Shown one piece after another: positions 26,354 to 26,361 of a stretch of DNA of 26,361 nt. The translations under genes were made by a program, and so were the position numbers. Location: IMG/VR virus record IMGVR_UViG_3300005466_000063, positions 1-26,361 of that record. One strand, given 5' to 3'. Positions within the stretch are counted from its first letter, which is position 1. Each line of letters begins with the position of its first letter. The stretch is from a virus. The notes under the pieces are model-generated. The model was not told the DNA's origin. It made no database searches and saw only the letters and a program-made list of their open reading frames with translations.

Positions 26354-26361
26354 AAATTTAT

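Noticed and set aside
1-26361. Stop-codon reassignment as found in some crAss-like phages
   Set aside because: Long frames are open under the standard code and the gene ends fit TAA or TGA at tight junctions.
1-26361. tRNA genes, CRISPR array, transposon or attachment site
   Set aside because: Non-coding gaps total well under 200 nt, with no cloverleaf, spaced repeats, transposase or terminal repeats.

Overview
The window looks like part of the late (virion) region of a crAss-like, tailed double-stranded DNA phage of a Bacteroidota host. The evidence for this is: (i) a giant protein carrying the string of motifs typical of crAss-like virion RNA polymerases; (ii) neighbouring genes of the crAss-like virion/cargo type with recurring Tyr/Lys...Gly-Gly motifs; (iii) a tail-fibre gene; and (iv) start codons that mostly lack a Shine-Dalgarno sequence and follow AT-rich leaders, as in Bacteroidota. 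The family, genus and habitat cannot be decided from the sequence alone. The genetic code is standard: the seven gene ends I read at codon level are TAA or TGA, and the long frames stay open.

Every gene is on the minus strand, so transcription runs from right to left. In order: a GIY-YIG homing endonuclease (25514-26353); a tail-fibre-like protein (24287-25477); a 99-residue small virion-type protein (23985-24284); a 479-residue virion-type protein (22532-23971); a second GIY-YIG endonuclease (21633-22535); a 596-residue virion/cargo-type protein (19832-21622); the only sizeable non-coding gap (19742-19831, 90 nt, two small hairpins); a 1023-residue virion/cargo-type protein (16670-19741); a 4627-residue giant protein (2787-16670); and a multi-domain polyvalent protein (1-2781) that runs out of the left edge. 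Spacing is very tight (ATGA and TAATG overlaps, gaps of 2 to 36 nt), which suggests one long co-transcribed unit.

The giant protein has a Gly/Ala-rich N-terminal part, a Pro/Thr/Glu linker, a zincin-type metalloprotease motif (HEAFH), a long crAss-like RNA polymerase region with a DxDxD metal-binding motif, and a C-terminal domain resembling NADAR. The next gene combines a protein-kinase-like domain, a second zincin (HEATH) and a RecB-like PD-(D/E)xK nuclease. My inference is that these are proteins carried in the particle and delivered into the host with the DNA: the polymerase to transcribe early genes, and the protease, kinase, nuclease and NADAR-like parts to disarm host systems or process partner proteins. 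No RNA genes, CRISPR arrays or transposons were seen.
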